The translations under genes were made by a program, and so were the position numbers. Below are positions 31,502 through 43,000 of a stretch of 64,000 nucleotides of DNA, in pieces. The stretch is taken from NCBI GenBank assembly GCA_024867545.1, contig JANFNE010000037.1, positions 186,001 to 250,000 of the forward strand. The letters run 5' to 3'. Origin of the DNA: Phytopythium helicoides. Taxonomy: Eukaryota; Oomycota; Peronosporomycetes; Pythiales; Pythiaceae. Each line of letters begins with the position of its first letter. Position 1 is the stretch's first letter. The notes below the pieces were generated by a model. That model was not told the origin of the DNA, made no database searches, and saw only the letters and a program-made list of their open reading frames with translations.

Positions 31502-33791
31502 GAGGGGCCTTTCTCCTCGCTTGTTCCACCCGTCCCGGGGCTTCCAGGGGGCCTACGGACCGCGGAATTCGACTGTCGGAGCGCCCGGAGGTTCGCGAGT
31601 GAGCGCCCAGCGCCGCGAGAAGCCCCCGCGCGCTGGAAGAGCGGGGGACAGCGCGGCTCTGGGCGCCCATGGGCGTGCAACTGGCCGTGCATTGAGTATC
31701 TCGGCGCGGGTGTGCGACACTGGCGCTGACTGGCGCTGAGTATGCGTGAGAAGGAGCCACACGGCACGATTACCTTGCAATAAGGATCTCTAGTCACTAT
31801 TTTATTTATGAGAAATGGGTTTTATAGTAAGGGTCGCTATTGGTCAAGGTCGCAAAATAGAGTAATGCTGGACGTGTCGCTCGGGGCAGAGACGGGGCGG
31901 ACATGCGAAAAATACGTGTCGAACGTCCTGCAATTGGTGCGGTCGAGGCGCGGACTTGCGGCATGGCAGCCAGTATCACCGGCGGTGGATTGCGGCCGCG
32001 CAGCTGGCTTTTAGACGAGATCTCACGATGCTTTGGGCGTATAAGGTAGCGATTTGCGCAAAAGGTAGCGGTTTGCGTTCGGATGGCTCCATCTGCCGCG
32101 GCATCGGATATGACTTTGCCAGCGATGGATATCGATAGCAAATGCACGCCGCAAATTTTGCTGGCCGCGTGCTGTGCTTTGCTCGATCGGACTGATTGTG
32201 GCTCGAGTGCGGTGCTGGGACGTGACGCTGTGGTGGCTGCGTTGTGGTCGAGGGAATGTGCGAACAGAGTCGCTGCGTACGATATGATAGTGTGAAGCAG
32301 AGGACGAGTCGAGGTCGCTGTCAAACACGCGAGAGCAACGCGCTCCAAAGTGATCGCGTGGCTGTCGTGCTCTCTTCCATTTCAGAATTCTGGCGAGCGA
32401 ATCCGATCAATCCGATCGCTGGTGGTCCTGCGCCAGTGGGTACACGATATCAGTGCAAGGCTGAAGTGACGATAAACTCTGCACGGTGGTCTCCTGGGTT
32501 CGAACACGTCTGCGCCGTCCATCCCAGTTCAGGATCGCGAGGCCGGCCCAGAAGCCATGAGAGCAGCCATTTCATGATGATGGCCAAGGTATCATGGTCC
32601 CTTGATTCATGAATCATCACGAGAAGCTGGCTTGACCCTCGCGAAGGACTGCAGGTTCTGTCGTTGCCAACTACTCGTTGGTGCTTTCGACAGAGGCTGG
32701 CAACCTGGATCTTAACCACTGCTTGGCCGCCAAGCAGTGCTCAAGCCAACTTGACGGATATCGTAGGCACCAGGTGCTGAGTTTTGTCGATGTTCTTGTG
32801 GATTTCCGTGCGAATCTTCCGTCCTTTGCATGGAAGCACTCGTCATGAGGCACTGCCAACGTTTGGCACGACTGCAGCTGCTCGTTCTTCCATGATCATC
32901 GAACCAAAGCTGAAGAACGCAAAGTCGCTGCAAGTCACCACATCACAGACTGGCTGCGACGCGCGTACTCCTGTGACGTGCGCACCTATGATGACGATCC
33001 GATCGCCGTCATGAAAGCTGTCCGTCTGGCTTTTCATGAGCTCCAAACACAGAAAAGCTGGCCATGCCATCGACATCACACTTTCCATCCCACCAGCATG
33101 AAGCGACCCGTGGGGTCAACGCGTTCGATCCGCTGGATTTTTCCGTGTCAATTCCAACGGCCGCTGCAGTCCAACGCCGAGCGTCGCTCCGCAAAGAGCC
33201 GATCGTCGCCGACGGTCCGAGATCGCCCCGGAAGATCCTTCCAGCCTGGAATCCAGGTGCCTCCATGGTGATCAGGCGTGCAATGCTAATTCCACCAAGC
33301 CTTGGCTCCTGCCGACGCTCGTGGCCACCGCATCGGCATGACCCCCCGTCTGCCCCCAGTGGTGCATCTGCACTTCCAGGGACGGACCATCATGAACGGA
33401 ATTTCGTGTTTCACTTCCTGCACATTGCAGTGCCCCCTGGGGGTCTCAAATTGACCCCCCCGGCTTTCCCTGCGCAACTCGATCTTCCTGATCAAAGGGA
33501 TACAGGTTGAGACGGGAGACATCATGCGACTGGCATATTTAATAGTTGGCCGACGCGTCGCGACGCGTCGACGGCGCGCGAGACACATCGACGGCATCTG
33601 ACGGTTGGATTTGTATACAAAATGACTTGCGGCGCGACGCGTCGCGGACCCCCTTTTCCACAATTCCGACGCGTCGCGCCGCGTCGGCTCGTGTTCAGAA
33701 ATACATACGCTGCCTAAACTAATACAAACTGCAAGAAAAGAGGGGAGTCAAAAGATCGACGCTCGCACGTACCACACACATCCCACCCAGT
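31502..33791. other. long intergenic region, no supported gene
   Basis: About 2.3 kb with several ORFs under 160 codons, none with family resemblance, splice support or biased codon use that I can defend. The right end, 33550-33680, has a cluster of ACGCGT palindromes (listed separately). Relics of transposons were looked for by eye and not seen. Confidence 0.45.
33553..33674. promoter_or_regulatory. cluster of four ACGCGT palindromes
   Basis: ACGCGT occurs at 33553, 33563, 33637 and 33669, each inside a longer GC-rich palindrome such as CGCGACGCGTCGCG. They lie 250-370 bases before the ATG at 33924. ACGCGT is the MluI cell-cycle box bound by MBF in fungi; whether an equivalent factor exists here is unknown. 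Direct repeats of GACGCGTCG could alternatively be a structural or recombination feature. Confidence 0.5.
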
Positions 33792-33923
33792 ATGCTGGCC
33801 CATCCTCCCTCGTATCCCGTCTTCTACAGCCTACCGCTTCAAAACAAGAAGACGAGCCAGCCTGGTTGCACCAGTTCGCCCATACTCGGCGCCAGTCATT
33901 TCCCGATCCGCCGCCTCGCCAGC

Positions 33924-34959
33924 ATGAAGCGCGGCCGCGGCGCCGTGCTGTGGGCGCGGCTCTCGCTGCAGCGGCGCGACGGCAGCCGCAGCCTGGCGCT
34001 CGTCAGCTGCTCGGCCGTCGGCGCGGGCTGCGCGCTGGCCAAGCGCCGGCGGCTGCTGCCGCCCAAGGCGCAGACCGGCCGCGCGCAAGATCCGCCGGCC
34101 GAGGCGCAGCGCAAGGCGCGAATCGAGCGCAAGCAGAGCGCGGAGGAGGCCGCCGGGTCCCCGCGGTCGCTGCAGTTCGCGCTGTTGCGGCGTGTCGAGC
34201 GCCGACACGTGCCGCGTGCTGCACGCGCTGCGTGGGCTGCCGCTGGAGCTGCGGCACTTGAACCTGACGGGCGCGGACGGAGCCTCCAGTTCCAGGGGTG
34301 CACGCGGCCGCGCGCGTGTTTGGCTGGCACAACTGGCTGCTGCAGGAGGACGCGCGCAGGAGCAGCCGCGTGATCTGGAAGAGCGCCAAGGCCGTGGAGG
34401 GCGCGAGCATACAGAGACTCGCGAGGAAGCTGTGGACGACCGAGGACGACCAAGACGTCGACGTGCTGTGCACGATCAGCAGCGTCGCGCGCGTCGTGAG
34501 ATCCGCCGACAGGGCGTACGCCGTTCGGGACCGCTGCCAGGTCTGGGTCGAGTGCTTGTTCGACTTTGGCCACCAGATCTGCATCGCCAAGAAGGAGCTG
34601 CGCCAATTCGGCGACTACCGCGTGCAGGACATGGCGATGAGCGAGTGCCAGGGGTACGTGAAAGCTCGATTTTCCACATGTCTGGAAGGATTCACATCAT
34701 TTATACTCACCATCACTTGTGCACCCTATGCCTTAGATTTCTCGTGCGGCCGACGGTGACCCGCATCCGCAACGAGATGGTCGCCGGAAGCATGCTGCAG
34801 TGCCTTCGCGCCGTGGATCCTCGAAGCGAGCAGGCTCCGTCGGATCTCGTGGACCGTATCATGAGCGATTTGCCGCGGTTTACGCTTCAGTGGGAGGATG
34901 CGTTTGTCAACGACATCTTCCCGCCGATGCCGTTGTTCGACCAAGCCTTCGACTGGTAG
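33924..34959 (+). CDS. unknown protein, two exons, two frameshifts
   Basis: I do not recognise this gene with confidence. From MKRGRGAVLW at 33924 a very basic, Ala/Arg-rich N-terminus of about 90 residues is followed by a helical region with VLHALRGLPLELRHLNLTG and SIQRLARKLW. This vaguely recalls the TFIIS N-terminal (LW) fold. A Cys/Trp-containing segment (CQVWVECLFDFGHQICIAKKEL) comes next. A GT-AG intron at 34654-34736 (83 bases) joins SECQG to FLVRPTVTRIRNEM, and the protein ends QAFDW at 34959. Single extra bases at GG 34189-34190 and GGGG 34295-34298 shift the frame; without them the coding length is 951 bases (316 residues). The extreme GC content of the first exon explains the many overlapping shadow ORFs. 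A nuclear role would fit the basic N-terminus but is a guess. Confidence 0.5.
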
Positions 34960-35174
34960 GACTACAGCAAATGCAGTAGTCGCCCGGCAGGCGTGCACCT
35001 TTCGTATTTATTCCCGTGCTCTGGCGGGCGACAGCATTCCGGAGTTCATGGCTAAGATCACGACTCAATGAAGACGACACTCCAGAAGAACTCCCCAATT
35101 TGTTTGTCGCGTCTATGGTCAGCGAAAGCCTTATAGGTGCTATGGCATGATGACGATTGCGCAGGAGAGGACTT

Positions 35175-36322
35175 CTAGGCCTGCTTGTACTTGGGGCGGA
35201 TCGAGTTGAAGTACGCACGGACACCAGACGCCAGGATCGTGAAGCCGGTCATGCCAACCAGCGCTCCCTTCTTCCACAGCGCGTAGCTGTGGGCACTCGC
35301 GACGTCCTCCTCGGAGCAATCCTCAGGGATCGCTTCGTTGTCCTTGGGCAGGCAGCGTGCGTGCACTTCCGACGTGTTGAAAGACAGGAAAGTGAAGACG
35401 ACGATGCAGATGGTGGCGAACACGAAAGCCGTGCGCTTGCCAAACTGCGCCATGTCGAGCTGTCGGTCGAGGCTCGCGCCTGCATGGCGGTACACGACGA
35501 CGCGCAGCTTGGAGATGGCAAAGTCAATGTAGGACCCGGTCTCCACGTGCGGCAAGCAGCAAAAGTCACGCTGCGCCGCAACGATGACCTGCCACGTGTG
35601 TCCGTACGCAAAGGTGAGCGATTCCTGTCGTGCCACCACACAGCACTCGTCAGCTTGATGAGAGGCGCCCAGGAGAGGATACGTCGATCAGACCTTGAGC
35701 GCGAGCGCCAGCTTGGTCTCGAATCTCCTCCTCGCCGTCCAGCGAGTTGTACAGGCGCTTGGAGCGGTCGAGCACGGCGTCCTTCATCTCATCCTCCATG
35801 TCGCACTCGTACACGGTGGTCTTGCGCTTGGCGTCCAGCGCTTCGTCTCCACTCGTCAGCGCCGCGTGGTCGGCCTTGGGCACGGGCGTGACCGCCGGCG
35901 TCGTGCGGAACAGCAGCACCTTCATGTTGGCGTTCTTGCTCGACAGCAGCACGCAGGCGCCCTTGCGCTGCGTCACCCGACGCGTCAGCAACCCCAGCGT
36001 CACCTCGGCGCCACCTCCACAGACTCACGTAGCGCAGCTGTACGGAGAACTCGGTGCCCACCACCACGTGCCAGCCGAGGCCCAGCGCGCGCTCCATGCG
36101 CTCGCGCACGTTGGCGGCCAGCTCGCGCGCCGTGTGGCTGGCGCGGGCGGCGTCGTTGACGCTCTGCGGTGGCCAATAAGTCAGCGACCAGAGGGCTCCA
36201 GGAGCTCGCGAGACCGCGAGCGGACGTGGGAGAGAGCGCCGCACCTTGCGAGCCGCGAGCTTGAGCAGCGCGGGGGCCGCGGGGCTCGCCGACACCTCGA
36301 AGTCCGAGCCGAAGACGCCCAT
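35175..36322 (-). CDS. tandem dynein-LC8-like membrane protein
   Basis: Three exons, 36322-36245, 36163-35694 and 35624-35175, joined across GT-AG introns of 81 and 69 bases. Two extra bases near 36007-36008 and 35727-35731 (both in GG pairs) shift the frame; corrected, it encodes 331 residues. Two regions resemble the dynein light chain LC8 fold. Residues about 35-112 contain LGWHVVVGTEFS followed by a MKVLLFR strand. Residues about 172-230 contain HTWQVIVAAQRDF, an E-T-G-S-Y-IDF turn and KLRVVVYRHAG. They correspond to the TWHCIVG and final strand of LC8. Two hydrophobic helices (about 247-265 and 302-322) end the protein, with a Cys-containing loop between. LC8 normally is a single soluble domain, so tandem domains on a membrane anchor are unusual; it may tether dynein or another motor to a membrane. 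Confidence 0.55.
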
Positions 36323-37435
36323 GAGGTGCGAGGGGGGAGGGGAGGGTCGACGGTGGTGTTGACATGGGTGAAGGGTGAAAAGGATAGTCATTGTTTCGAT
36401 TGAGTGACATTTTGGTCGAGTTGAAGCCGAAAGCGATGGAGTGCTTTAGGTGAGGCTTTGAACGATGGTGTTGAGCAGATATTGGAGATGGAAAGCCCCT
36501 CGCAACGAGCTGAGCGCTCGAAGATATTGGTGGTGCTGGTGCTGCTGCTGGTCTTGACACGGCATGAGCGTGCTGTTTCGATACGGTAGATACAGTATTT
36601 TGCTGAAGCAAGAGTGGCACGAGGGTATAGTTATCTCATGGTCCGACATGCTGCTGCGATCCTTTTTGTCAGAACAGGCATTCGCTGCTATGCTTCACTT
36701 GACTCTGCTTCGATTGGGAGAGAAACGCGAGTCGCTCTTCTTTTGAGCCAGGGCACAAGGGGTTGACGCCGTCGACTCCATTTCTGCTGGACGAACAAAA
36801 ATTCACGATTGCCACTGCGAGTCCATCAGCAAGAGTTCATCAGCAAGCATTGACACCGTCAGATATCCCCAGTCGTGACGTCATGTTGAGTCCGTGGAGC
36901 GCAAATAGATGCGAATGGATTCCCTGCAGGAATCCAGACCTCTACGCAGCGTTGTTGCCACGCATATATCACTGAGCGTCCACGACATCGCGAGCTCCCC
37001 CCGTTGCAAGTCACGCATGACATCAGCGATGTCCACCCGCATCTCAAATCTGAGGTCTCGAGAATCCAGCAATCGGCCGCCTCGACACATCAGCAGCCAT
37101 CGGGGCCAAGCCATCTTTCCTCGCAAGGACACGCGTGATATATTTGCACCTGCGTCCGTCCGTTCCCCTCCCCACATAGTCCCCACTAGACTCTCATCCC
37201 TTCTCCCCAGCCTATCCCACCCCGCAGTTCCTTTCGTATACTCCACTCCTCCCGCCTCCCACCACTTCTCACAGGTTATCACCACTTGAACCCCTCCGGC
37301 GTCCCAGATATCAGCGCGCCAGTGGCTCCAAAGGCCCAGAAAGACGCCAGGCAGCCACCCGCCCGCTCGGCGCCATCTTCCTCGCCTCACTCTCGCTCTC
37401 GCCAGCTCCTGCGCAGCCAGCCGACGCCCCTCACC
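36323..37435. other. divergent intergenic region
   Basis: Between the minus-strand LC8-like gene and the plus-strand acyl-CoA synthetase. An in-frame upstream extension of the synthetase begins at 37286 but is Pro/Ser-rich and unlike the family. No other feature found. Confidence 0.5.
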
Positions 37436-39463
37436 ATGCCAGGCGTGTGGGCGGCCGACGCCGAGGTGCCGATCCAGCTGGCGCCCGCCGGCGCCAACGC
37501 GCGCGAGCCCTCGACCGTCGCCGCCGTGTTCCGCGCGACGGTCGCGCGCCACGGCGACCGACTGGCGCTGCGCGTCAAGCGCGACGGCGCGCTCGCCACG
37601 TGGACCTGGCGCCAGTACTACGAGCGCAGCGCGCAGTTCGCGCGCGCGCTGGTGCGCCTGGGCGTGCCCAGCCACGCGGCCGTCAACATCCTCGGCTTCA
37701 ACTCGCCCGAGTGGCTCATGGCCGACGTCGGCGCCATCCTCGCGGGCGCCATGGCCGCCGGCATCTACGGCTCGAACGGACCCGACGCCTGCCGCTACAT
37801 CTCGGCCCACTCGCGCGCGCCGGTCGTCGTCGTCGACAGCGTCCCGCAGCTTGAAAAGTACATTGCGGTCGCCGACCAGCTGCCGGACCTGCGCTTCCTC
37901 GTCATCTGGGGACGCGTCGACGGACTCGAGGACCTCAGCGACCGCGTGCGCAGAGCCTCGAGCGGACGCGTCGTGCTGCATTCGTTCGAGGCCTTTCTCA
38001 AGATCGGAGAGCTCGCGGAGAAGGACGAGGCCAGCGACCCGCTCGAGCCGCGCATCCAGGCGCTCAAGCCAGGACACTGCTGCACGCTCGTGTACACTTC
38101 GGGCACCACGGGCCCGCCCAAGGCAGTCATGACCTCGCACGACAACCTCACGTGGATGTCCAGGGCCGTGCCGGACGTCTTCCCGGGCATCGGCGCGCAC
38201 TCGCGAGCCATCAGCTTCCTGCCGCTCTCGCACATCGCCGCGCAGATGATGGACATCCACCTGCCCATGTTCCTCGGCTGCCCCGTGACGTTCGCGGAGC
38301 CCAACGCGCTCAAGGGCGGCGGGCTGCTCGAGACACTCACAGATGTGCGTCCCAGCTTCATCCTGGCCGTGCCGCGCGTGTGGGAGAAGATCATGGAGGC
38401 GCTGCAGGCCAAGCTCAACAAGGAGCAGTCCAAGACCAAGCGCGCACTCATCTCCTGGGCCTTCAAGCAGGGCACGCGTCGCATGCATCGGCTGCAGCAC
38501 CACAAGACGCCCGAGGAGGAGGAGGCGGAGCGGGAAAAGCACTGGTGGCCCTGGTGGACCGCGTGGTGGGCATGGCTGTCTGGCAGCTTCCAGTACGCGC
38601 TCGCGAACGCGCTACTGCTGAGCAAGATCCGCCATGCCATGGGTCTTGACGCCTGCAACTACTGCGTAACTGGTGCCGCGCCAATCTCGGTTGAGACGCT
38701 TGAGTTCTACGGCCAGCTTGGCATCTCGCTGTACGAGTGCTTCGGACAGTCCGAGACGACAGGCCCGCACACCTCGACATCCATCGGGCGGTGGAAGATT
38801 GGCACGACTGGACCAGCGTGGCCAGGCACGACCGTCCGGATTGACCCAGAGACTGGAGAGGTGCAGTCTCAGGGCCGCCAGGTCTTCATGGGCTACTTGA
38901 ACGACAAGGAGAGCACGGACAAAGCGCTGCGGTCGGATGGATGGTTTGCGTCTGGCGACATTGGCCAGTTCGACAACAAGGGCTACCTGACGATCACTGG
39001 GCGACTCAAGGAGCTCATCATCACTGCCGGTGGCGAGAACATCCCGCCCGTTCTGATTGAGGACGCGCTCCAGTCGGAGCTGCCGGCACTCTCGCACGTT
39101 GTGGTCATTGGCGACCGACGCAAGTACCTGACTTTCCTGTGTACGCTGCGTGTCAAGCCGGACGATCACGGCGCGCCAACAGACGAGCTCGATTACATCG
39201 CACTGCAAGTGGCGAGGGACATTGGAAGCTTGGCCACGACGGTGACGCAGGCTCGCGAGTGCGACAAATTCAAGAAGTATATCACGGACGGCATGAAGCG
39301 CGCCAACGAGCGCGCCATCTCGAACGCGCAGCGCGTGCAGAAGTTTATGATCCTCCCACGCGACTTCTCTATCGACAGTGGTGAGCTCACGCCCACGCTC
39401 AAGATCAAGCGAGCCGTCGTCTACAAGAAGCACCACGAGGAGATCGAGTCCATGTACGCGTGA
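37436..39463 (+). CDS. long-chain acyl-CoA synthetase, bubblegum type
   Basis: Activates long-chain fatty acids to acyl-CoA using ATP, via an acyl-AMP intermediate. The start at 37436 (CACC-ATG) gives 675 residues; an upstream in-frame Met at 37286 adds 50 low-complexity residues. AMP-binding motif LVYTSGTTGPPKAVM, adenine motif YECFGQSETTGPHT, the hinge GWFASGDIGQFDNKGYLTITGRLKELIITAGGENIPP and the late Lys-containing ELTPTLKIKR are all present. The form GGENIPPVLIED, and the TSTS after the GxxxETTG motif, match the ACSBG (bubblegum) subgroup better than ACSL. No transmembrane anchor is obvious, but a Trp-rich patch (HWWPWWTAWWAWLSG) about residue 365 could associate with membrane. Intact and intronless, with high GC bias in the first 600 bases. 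Confidence 0.92.
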   Translation: MPGVWAADAEVPIQLAPAGANAREPSTVAAVFRATVARHGDRLALRVKRDGALATWTWRQYYERSAQFARALVRLGVPSHAAVNILGFNSPEWLMADVGAILAGAMAAGIYGSNGPDACRYISAHSRAPVVVVDSVPQLEKYIAVADQLPDLRFLVIWGRVDGLEDLSDRVRRASSGRVVLHSFEAFLKIGELAEKDEASDPLEPRIQALKPGHCCTLVYTSGTTGPPKAVMTSHDNLTWMSRAVPDVFPGIGAHSRAISFLPLSHIAAQMMDIHLPMFLGCPVTFAEPNALKGGGLLETLTDVRPSFILAVPRVWEKIMEALQAKLNKEQSKTKRALISWAFKQGTRRMHRLQHHKTPEEEEAEREKHWWPWWTAWWAWLSGSFQYALANALLLSKIRHAMGLDACNYCVTGAAPISVETLEFYGQLGISLYECFGQSETTGPHTSTSIGRWKIGTTGPAWPGTTVRIDPETGEVQSQGRQVFMGYLNDKESTDKALRSDGWFASGDIGQFDNKGYLTITGRLKELIITAGGENIPPVLIEDALQSELPALSHVVVIGDRRKYLTFLCTLRVKPDDHGAPTDELDYIALQVARDIGSLATTVTQARECDKFKKYITDGMKRANERAISNAQRVQKFMILPRDFSIDSGELTPTLKIKRAVVYKKHHEEIESMYA

Positions 39464-39531
39464 TCGTGATAGATATATAACACGGTTCGTTGCTTTATTA
39501 GCCTCCCGATGTCGCTGCTTGAGGTCATGAG

Positions 39532-39834
39532 CTACTTCTTGCGGCGGCCTTGCTCCTGGTGAGCCTCAACGTTGGCCCACTCACACTCGGCTTGAGCCCA
39601 CGGGTCAACACCATCGCTTTCGGAGCTTCGGACCGACGACACCGAGTCTTGCGAGAGCACGCGAGGTCTCTCAGCAGACCCGTGCTGGGATGCTAGCTGC
39701 GCCTGCTCCTCGCACGCATAGCTTTCCAGTACGAGAGGACTCGTGGTGCCACACGCCTCGCACAATTCGGTTGTCAGGTCGTTGCGAAGAGTGCACACGG
39801 GGCAGTTCCAGCAGTCAACCTGCTCGTCCGACAT
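39532..39834 (-). CDS. small RanBP2-type zinc-finger protein
   Basis: A 100-residue protein with one RanBP2-type finger at residues 8-28: W-N-C-P-V-C, ten residues, C-E-A-C. Such fingers bind ubiquitin, RNA or proteins. The rest is Ser/Glu-rich and probably disordered, ending QGRRKK, which could be a nuclear signal. Its stop lies 68 bases from that of the acyl-CoA synthetase (tail to tail). The complete finger at the expected place just after the Met argues that it is a real gene despite its size. Confidence 0.7.
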   Translation of the reverse strand: MSDEQVDCWNCPVCTLRNDLTTELCEACGTTSPLVLESYACEEQAQLASQHGSAERPRVLSQDSVSSVRSSESDGVDPWAQAECEWANVEAHQEQGRRKK

Positions 39835-40067
39835 GATTCGCTTGGTTACTTGGTGATTTCGCTTGGGGCTGAGAGATTGAGGAATGAAGATTGTCCAAGC
39901 GCAAACAATCGAGAAGTCAATTGCGAGCTCACCCAGAGCAAAAATATATCTGTCGGCTCAGGACCTGAAGCCTCGCAATCTTGGACGAATGTGCATTCGA
40001 CCGACTGGCGAAATGGCTACTGTAGCCATTTTGGGGATTTTGTTGAACTTTTCCAGTTGCAACCAAG

Positions 40068-43000
40068 TCACACTGCCTCCTTGCCTTCCGTGACCTTGTG
40101 GATACGCAGGCGATTCTCAAGCTGCTTGATCTTCTTTCGCAGCGACGTGAGCGTCCACGCTACTTCATTCTCCCGCTGCAGTGTCACCATCTAGTAAACG
40201 GATTGTCAGTCGCAGTTCTCTAGACAGGAGAATAGCTGCGTTCGACACGCACCACAAGGACACGGAGCGAGTTGCGCATGAGCAGCAACGCAAGTGCAAG
40301 CGTCAACAGCATCCCCCACGCCACGGTTTTATTGTCGATGACAAGCGAGTACAAGCTCGCGACTACGTTGATGGATGACACGACCGACAAGAACGGAGTA
40401 ATCCCACTCGCAACACCGGTGAACGGACCGCATTGATATGTGCACACGCATCTTGGGTACTCGTTCTTGCACTCGTCACTAGTTCGAAAGTACTCCGCCT
40501 GCAGTGCATTCCATTTGATCAATATGGTTCCATTCCCCCAAGTACACATGAAACGTACAGAAGCTGCGCTAGGACTCAGCTCGCATGTTTCAGACGCTGC
40601 ATCATACGTATTCGAGGCGCATAGCATGGCAGAATCTTGAAGGTCGCATTGCTTGGCAAGATTTTCGTTCAGTAGCACATAGTGAGCAAAGATCACAAAG
40701 ATGAGCGCAGTGCAGAAGTAGAACTTGACAAAGAAACTCCCAGCGTCTTTCGCACTCCAGGGATTTGTCGGCTTCTTCTGGAACCGCTGCATAGAACGAG
40801 TGCAACATTAGAATCTCTTGCAGGTTGAGTGGTGAGGCGAAATGAATATACCATGAGGATGAACTTGTCGAATTTGAAATTGATCGTGTGGATCAGTAGC
40901 GCGGCAATGATTACTGGGGGCGCTAAAGGAACAGCGACTAATGCGATCGTGCACGAGTAGAGCATCGCTACCATTTTCTGTGGCACCTGAAACTCGGATT
41001 TTGGCAAAATATCGCGAAGCGCGCGAAATCTAGTACCTCGACCACTTAATTTTGGTTTTTCTTGATCAGTCGTCTTCGAAGCCGACACCTCCTCTGTCGT
41101 CGGCAATAGTTGGGGAGTATCCTCAACTTTTGGAGCGTCTAGTTTTGGGTTGTTTTCGCTATTCTCCTCTTCTATAGGTACTGGTGTTGGGCTTCGATGC
41201 TCGGTGCTTGCAGCTGCAGACTCGTCCTGATCTGGCGCAGGAATCACCACTGCTTGAGCCTTCTTCTTCGCTTTCTTCCTTTCAATCCTCTTTGTATTCC
41301 AATAATGCACAACAGACTTCACGATCTTGAGCGCAAGTCCAACAAATGGGGACACAATCGCCATTGCCTTGCTGACTGCAAAGTCAGTTACTACAAGAGT
41401 GAGCAATCCAGCTGCAACTTGTCCTCCTCGACACGAATAGCTGGGTTTGAATTCGACCATGACGTTTGTTCGAATAGTAGCTCCGTTAATCGTGACCGAA
41501 TCCATGAACGTTTGTGTTGATGTCAGGAGATATGGATCCAGTAGCAAAGCGAACGAAAAGAGTTGAATGAGGACATTCAGAACTTTCGCGAGGTACAGGC
41601 GAGTAACCATGATCTTGATCGCAAACCCCACGTCATCCCACTTTTCAAGTGATGTGAGTAGAGAGATGATAGCAGGTAACAGAGAGTTGATAACTGTGAC
41701 GGCAGCTGGAACAATACTGCTTGAATAAGGTGCGAGCACTGGTGCCTTGAGTGACAGCACTAACTGGAGCTGCGATGACTGGGTAGTCAGAATGACAATC
41801 ACATACCAACTGGAGGCTTGCAGCGCAAAGTACAGAGTGGCCACGATGACGCGACGCACATAGAGGGCATACCACTCTTTCCTGTTCACAATGAAAAAAA
41901 GCCTCAGACGTTCAGAGAAAATTTGCTAATGTTTTCAAAATCGCCTTACTTGGTGCGTTGTTTAAGTTTTTCTGACAGTCTCTCCTCTTCCATTGTCACC
42001 TTAAGCTGTTCTGAAATGGATTTCCGCAGGTCGCTTGCTTGCTAGTCATGCTCACGTTAGTGCTCACGTTGTAGATTGTCCACCAACGTCGATTACAACG
42101 AACCTCCGCGCTTGTCAATGAAAAATCCCATGCGTTCAGAACAATCTTGCCGTATCGAGGCTGTAATTGGATACCACAACGCGAAAGTTAGCGTGAATGA
42201 AGTAAATGCAGAGATCACAAGTTGGGCCAACCTGCTGAGTAGCGCGCTCGACCGCTTCAATGGCTTTTGCTCGTCGGTCTTCAACTATCCATTTATGCAA
42301 TGTAAACAGTAGAAGCAGCGCCTCCAGAATTAGTAGTGCTGCCTTGGCATTGATGCATCCCGTTAGAAAGTCGTTCGTCCACCCACGCGCTGCGTTTGAC
42401 TGAGTACTCACCGTGTACATCAGAGCCTCTCCGCTATGATACCCAGGAAAGGCTAAAATCGTCGGAATTATTCCGGAGAAGGCGATCCAATTGACGCTGA
42501 TCCCCGTAAACTGTCAATGGCAGAATATTTCAGCTTGAAGAATGCTGTGGCCCTCGAAATGGCTCTATACTTAAGCATACCTGCTGCATCTGCACCTGGT
42601 AATATATGTGTAGAGACAAAAAAACAATTCCAGTTGACGCTAGCACCATAAAGGTCTTGATGATCCACACGAGAAACCGAAAGTAAGAGGCGACCGAGTA
42701 TCCGAAACGCGCTTCGATCTGCCGAATGTCGCTCGCGTACGGATCCAGCCGACGTCGAATGAAGAATCGGGCCTTCTTCAGCATCAAACTGAGACCACTT
42801 GCTCCAGCTCCACCACCCATATCAGCACTAAGTCCATCTGTATCTTCAAGCATCTCACGCGCCTCTGCAGCGCCTTTCATCATCATCTGCAGCTTCAGCT
42901 CCCGCTGTCTTTGCGCTTCCGCGTCGTTTCCGATACGTTTTGCATTTCCAAGCACGATGGGGACAGAGAACCCTTGATTGTTGTTGCCGCTGCCCCCGGT

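Noticed and set aside
33792..34606. Several overlapping ORFs on both strands
   Set aside because: Very high GC content leaves few stops. Only the frame path ending in the spliced exon at 34737-34959 shows protein-like composition.
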